From: Euptelea pleiosperma | Taxonomy: Eukaryota; Streptophyta; Magnoliopsida; Ranunculales; Eupteleaceae | DNA length: 64,000 nt | NCBI GenBank assembly: GCA_035048495.1 | Contig: CM068544.1 | Coordinates: forward strand, 47,393,893-47,457,892 | Direction of reading: 5' to 3' | Shown here: piece after piece, positions 61,927-64,000 of the stretch | How the letters are laid out: each line of letters begins with the position of its first letter | How positions within the stretch are numbered: the stretch's first letter is position 1 | Program-made: the position numbers and the translations under genes | Notes under the pieces: generated by a model | What the model was told of the DNA's origin: nothing | What the model saw: the letters and a program-made list of their open reading frames with translations, nothing else | The model's database searches: none

Positions 61927-62890
61927 ACCCTCCTCTTATTCAAAATTATTTCGTGTACTTTCAAATTGTCGCAACGACCCTTTTGACTAAGTTGCAGTCA
62001 TGGACTCACAGTGCACGGTCACTTACGCCACCACGTCTCCATCAAAATTAATGTATAAAGACTATTTTGCCCTTCGTTCTCATTATTCCCTCTTAACTAT
62101 CACCAACAACCCATCAGTGTTGTTGTTGCCATCACCACCACCATCGACATCTTCTTCTGTCTTAACTTTTTTAGCAGTTTAGAAGGATAGCACTCTTCTC
62201 CGTCAAATATGTTGTATATAAATAAAGGACAAATCTCATCAAAGCTCTCTCTCCTCTATTCAAGCTTTTAATTCATTTCTAATGCAGCGACGACGACAAC
62301 ACCGGCTATTAGATCCAAATCCCGAACGAGTTTGTTTCTCCTTCGCTGTGTACACGAAGAACATGATTGATCATCTTCAAAACCTGCAAAGTTCCCGTCA
62401 TTGAAGGCCTCACCGATGTTGAATTATCATCCATCGAAGCCTTCTGATCTGGATTTTTGTTTTTGAGTCCATCGATGCTGGTTTTTCTTGTAGAAGTGCG
62501 ATGGAATTTTTTTTTTTTTTTTATCTGGGTTTTTGTTTTTTCAGTGTGAAATTTTGATTTGATTTAGATAAAACTTGGGTTTTTCTTGTGTCTTTTTTAT
62601 CTGGGTTTCAACAAGATGGGTTCACCTCTATACTCTATCGATGGAATTATTGAAGAGATCAGAGGATTCACAGATCTCTATCCACTACACCGTAGGAATG
62701 GAACCCATGAATCGTCCTGAGCCTGAGCCTGTTATTCCCCCATGAGAGGGACGGGTAAAAATTGGTGGCGGTTCAAAAAAGTCTTTTTGCACAAATTATG
62801 ACGGACATGTGACACTCGGGATGTTGCTTTGTTAGTTAATGACGTTGAACATGGTCAAGGGGGGTGTTGCAGAAGTTAGAAAGTATACGT
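61927..62890. repeat. degenerate TIR-type repeat
   Basis: CGCAACGACCCTTTTGACTAAG near 61970 and a mirrored CATGGTCAAGGGGGGTGTTGC near 62850 are weak inverted ends about 900 bp apart. Between them is AT-rich DNA with no recognised protein; the small frame at 62000-62182 is Ser/Pro-rich and not convincing. Confidence 0.4.
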
Positions 62891-63109
62891 GGTATCGAAA
62901 GGAATAGGTAATCTCATCAAGATGCACAAGATCTCCCAATTGGACGGATCAGATTGGTTTGTCCCAGAAGCCTAGCATGTTCCCCCCACGTATAGTAGCT
63001 ACTTCAAAGATGATAGAAGTGATTACAAAAAACAAAAAACAAAAAAAAAAAGATGATAGAAGCTCTCCCAAAGGTCGGTATGAGAAGACAAAATAAATCA
63101 AATTTTTTT

Positions 63110-63425
63110 ATTATTATCTACGTGGCAACTTTTTGAGAGCCTCCTTTAAAGAAACTTCGAGTCTATTTTGCTCACGGACGTCTTTGAACACGGACGTCTA
63201 GGCTAAACATAAACATACACCCAAACCGTCAACCCGTCTCCTTAACCAGGGTTTAGTTTTACGTGTCGCTTTCTGGCCACATTTTATGTAAAGTATGTAA
63301 CTGTTAGCATACTAGATACTCTTTGTATTATTATATACGTGGCAATTTCTCAGAGCTTCCTATAAAGAAACTTGGAGTCCATTTTGCTCACGGACGTCTT
63401 TGAGCACGGACGCTTACGGACGTCG
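63110..63425. repeat. direct repeat, about 80 bp, copies at 63119 and 63343
   Basis: TACGTGGCAACTTTTTGAG, AAAGAAACTTCGAGTC, TTTTGCTCACGGACGTCTTTG are repeated as TACGTGGCAATTTCTCAG, AAAGAAACTTGGAGTC, TTTTGCTCACGGACGTCTTTG, 224 bp later in the same orientation. Confidence 0.75.
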
Positions 63426-63559
63426 TACCACTAACTGGTGGATTTACACTGCAAAAATCACATCATTGATAATCTCTAACCATTAGATTTAATATATTTT
63501 TTAAGGCGCGATTCTATCCGCTGTATTCAATCATTTTTTTTTCAGTACTAAAACAGTAA

Positions 63560-63835
63560 AACCAACGGTTAAAAATCATCGAACAAGTTGATTTTTGGTA
63601 TGAATGTCTACCAAGGAGGGGCTAAACATCCATGCGGTCGGTGGGCCCAAATCATGGTTCGAAATCTCTGGATCAGGGGCCAGATAGGTGGGCTCCAATC
63701 TAGAACGGGACCCGCCGCCCATCTCACCCGAGACCTTTGGGAAACAGTGATCCTGGGGCGAGACGATCCATTTTTGGATTAGATTAGTAGGCTCCGATCC
63801 TGATATGGATCGTCCGATTCAGAACCGGTCGGCCA
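63560..63835. repeat. GTAACAAGGTAT-MITE fragment followed by a GATCGG foldback MITE
   Basis: 63575-63652 (GTCTACCAAGGAGGGGC, CATCCATGCGGTCGGTGGGC) matches the right half of the MITE at 7283-7690. 63653-63835 (CATGGTTCGAAATCTCTGG ... GATCCTGATATGGATCGTCCG) is a diverged relative of 35673-35806. Confidence 0.55.
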
Positions 63836-64000
63836 AAAGAGTAGCGTAAATGCGGGCGCATCCCTAAGTGAATGGACATGCAAAAAATCAGACCGATTGG
63901 TGATTTCTAACCTTCAGATATGAGTACCCCAAATAATAAATTAAAAAGCTGATCCAATGGTTATAAATTATTAATCAGGCTTTTTTTTTAAATGTAGATC

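Noticed and set aside
62000..62182. 60-codon + frame
   Set aside because: Ser/Pro-rich low-complexity product inside a repeat; no supporting signal.

Overview
This window is plant nuclear DNA. Genes have many short GT-AG introns, the protein families are plant-specific, there are Ty1/copia and LINE remnants, and large amounts of small non-autonomous DNA transposons fill the intergenic space and the introns. The density of hairpin MITEs suggests a woody, TE-rich, perhaps magnoliid-like angiosperm. That lineage guess is inference only.

Four host genes lie on the + strand. (1) 9169-15716: a ten-exon APD-type RING E3 ubiquitin ligase (two membrane segments, DUF4792/DUF4793 region, C-terminal RING), with one apparent GC-AG intron. 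(2) 27737-35512: a six-exon, 516-aa CAP10/DUF821 (rumi-like) O-glucosyltransferase, intact, with introns full of transposons. (3) 37894-38856: an intronless PDX1 (vitamin B6 synthase subunit), with a read-through C-terminus, a substitution in a phosphate-binding loop, and a MITE inserted 13 bp before the ATG. (4) 50015-57138: a nine-exon phosphoinositide-specific phospholipase C with a likely one-base deletion at the exon 8/9 junction. The four genes are not functionally linked in any obvious way.

The rest is a layered record of transposition. Left edge to 9 kb: a 70-bp tandem repeat, a decayed copia 3' end with LTR, a microsatellite, a SINE and several MITEs. 16.2-18.5 kb: a tandem array of roughly 160-bp mini-Helitrons in reverse orientation, with an internal segmental duplication. 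18.5-27.6 kb: back-to-back MITEs, a LINE RNase H fragment interrupted by a hAT-like MITE and by a mini-Helitron, and a 692-bp inverted-repeat element in the promoter of the glucosyltransferase gene. 39-49 kb: a copia gag remnant, nested MITEs and a 340-bp tandem repeat. 57.9-61.9 kb: a 4,019-bp element with long terminal inverted repeats and a 9-bp target-site duplication (TSD), carrying a broken receptor-kinase fragment (Pack-MULE-like). The right edge holds further repeats.

Several MITE families are resolved by their TSDs. GAGTAAAACTT-ended, GGGTCGGGCT-ended, GAGTCCGTCTA-ended and CGGAAAATTGC-ended elements all have 9-bp TSDs (Mutator-like). CATGG/CAAGG-ended elements built from AACGG palindromes have 8-bp TSDs (hAT-like). 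GGTGGC/GGGCCTG-ended elements have TTA/TAA TSDs (PIF/Harbinger-like). All superfamily assignments come from termini and TSD length, not from a transposase. No RNA gene, CRISPR array or prokaryotic feature was found.
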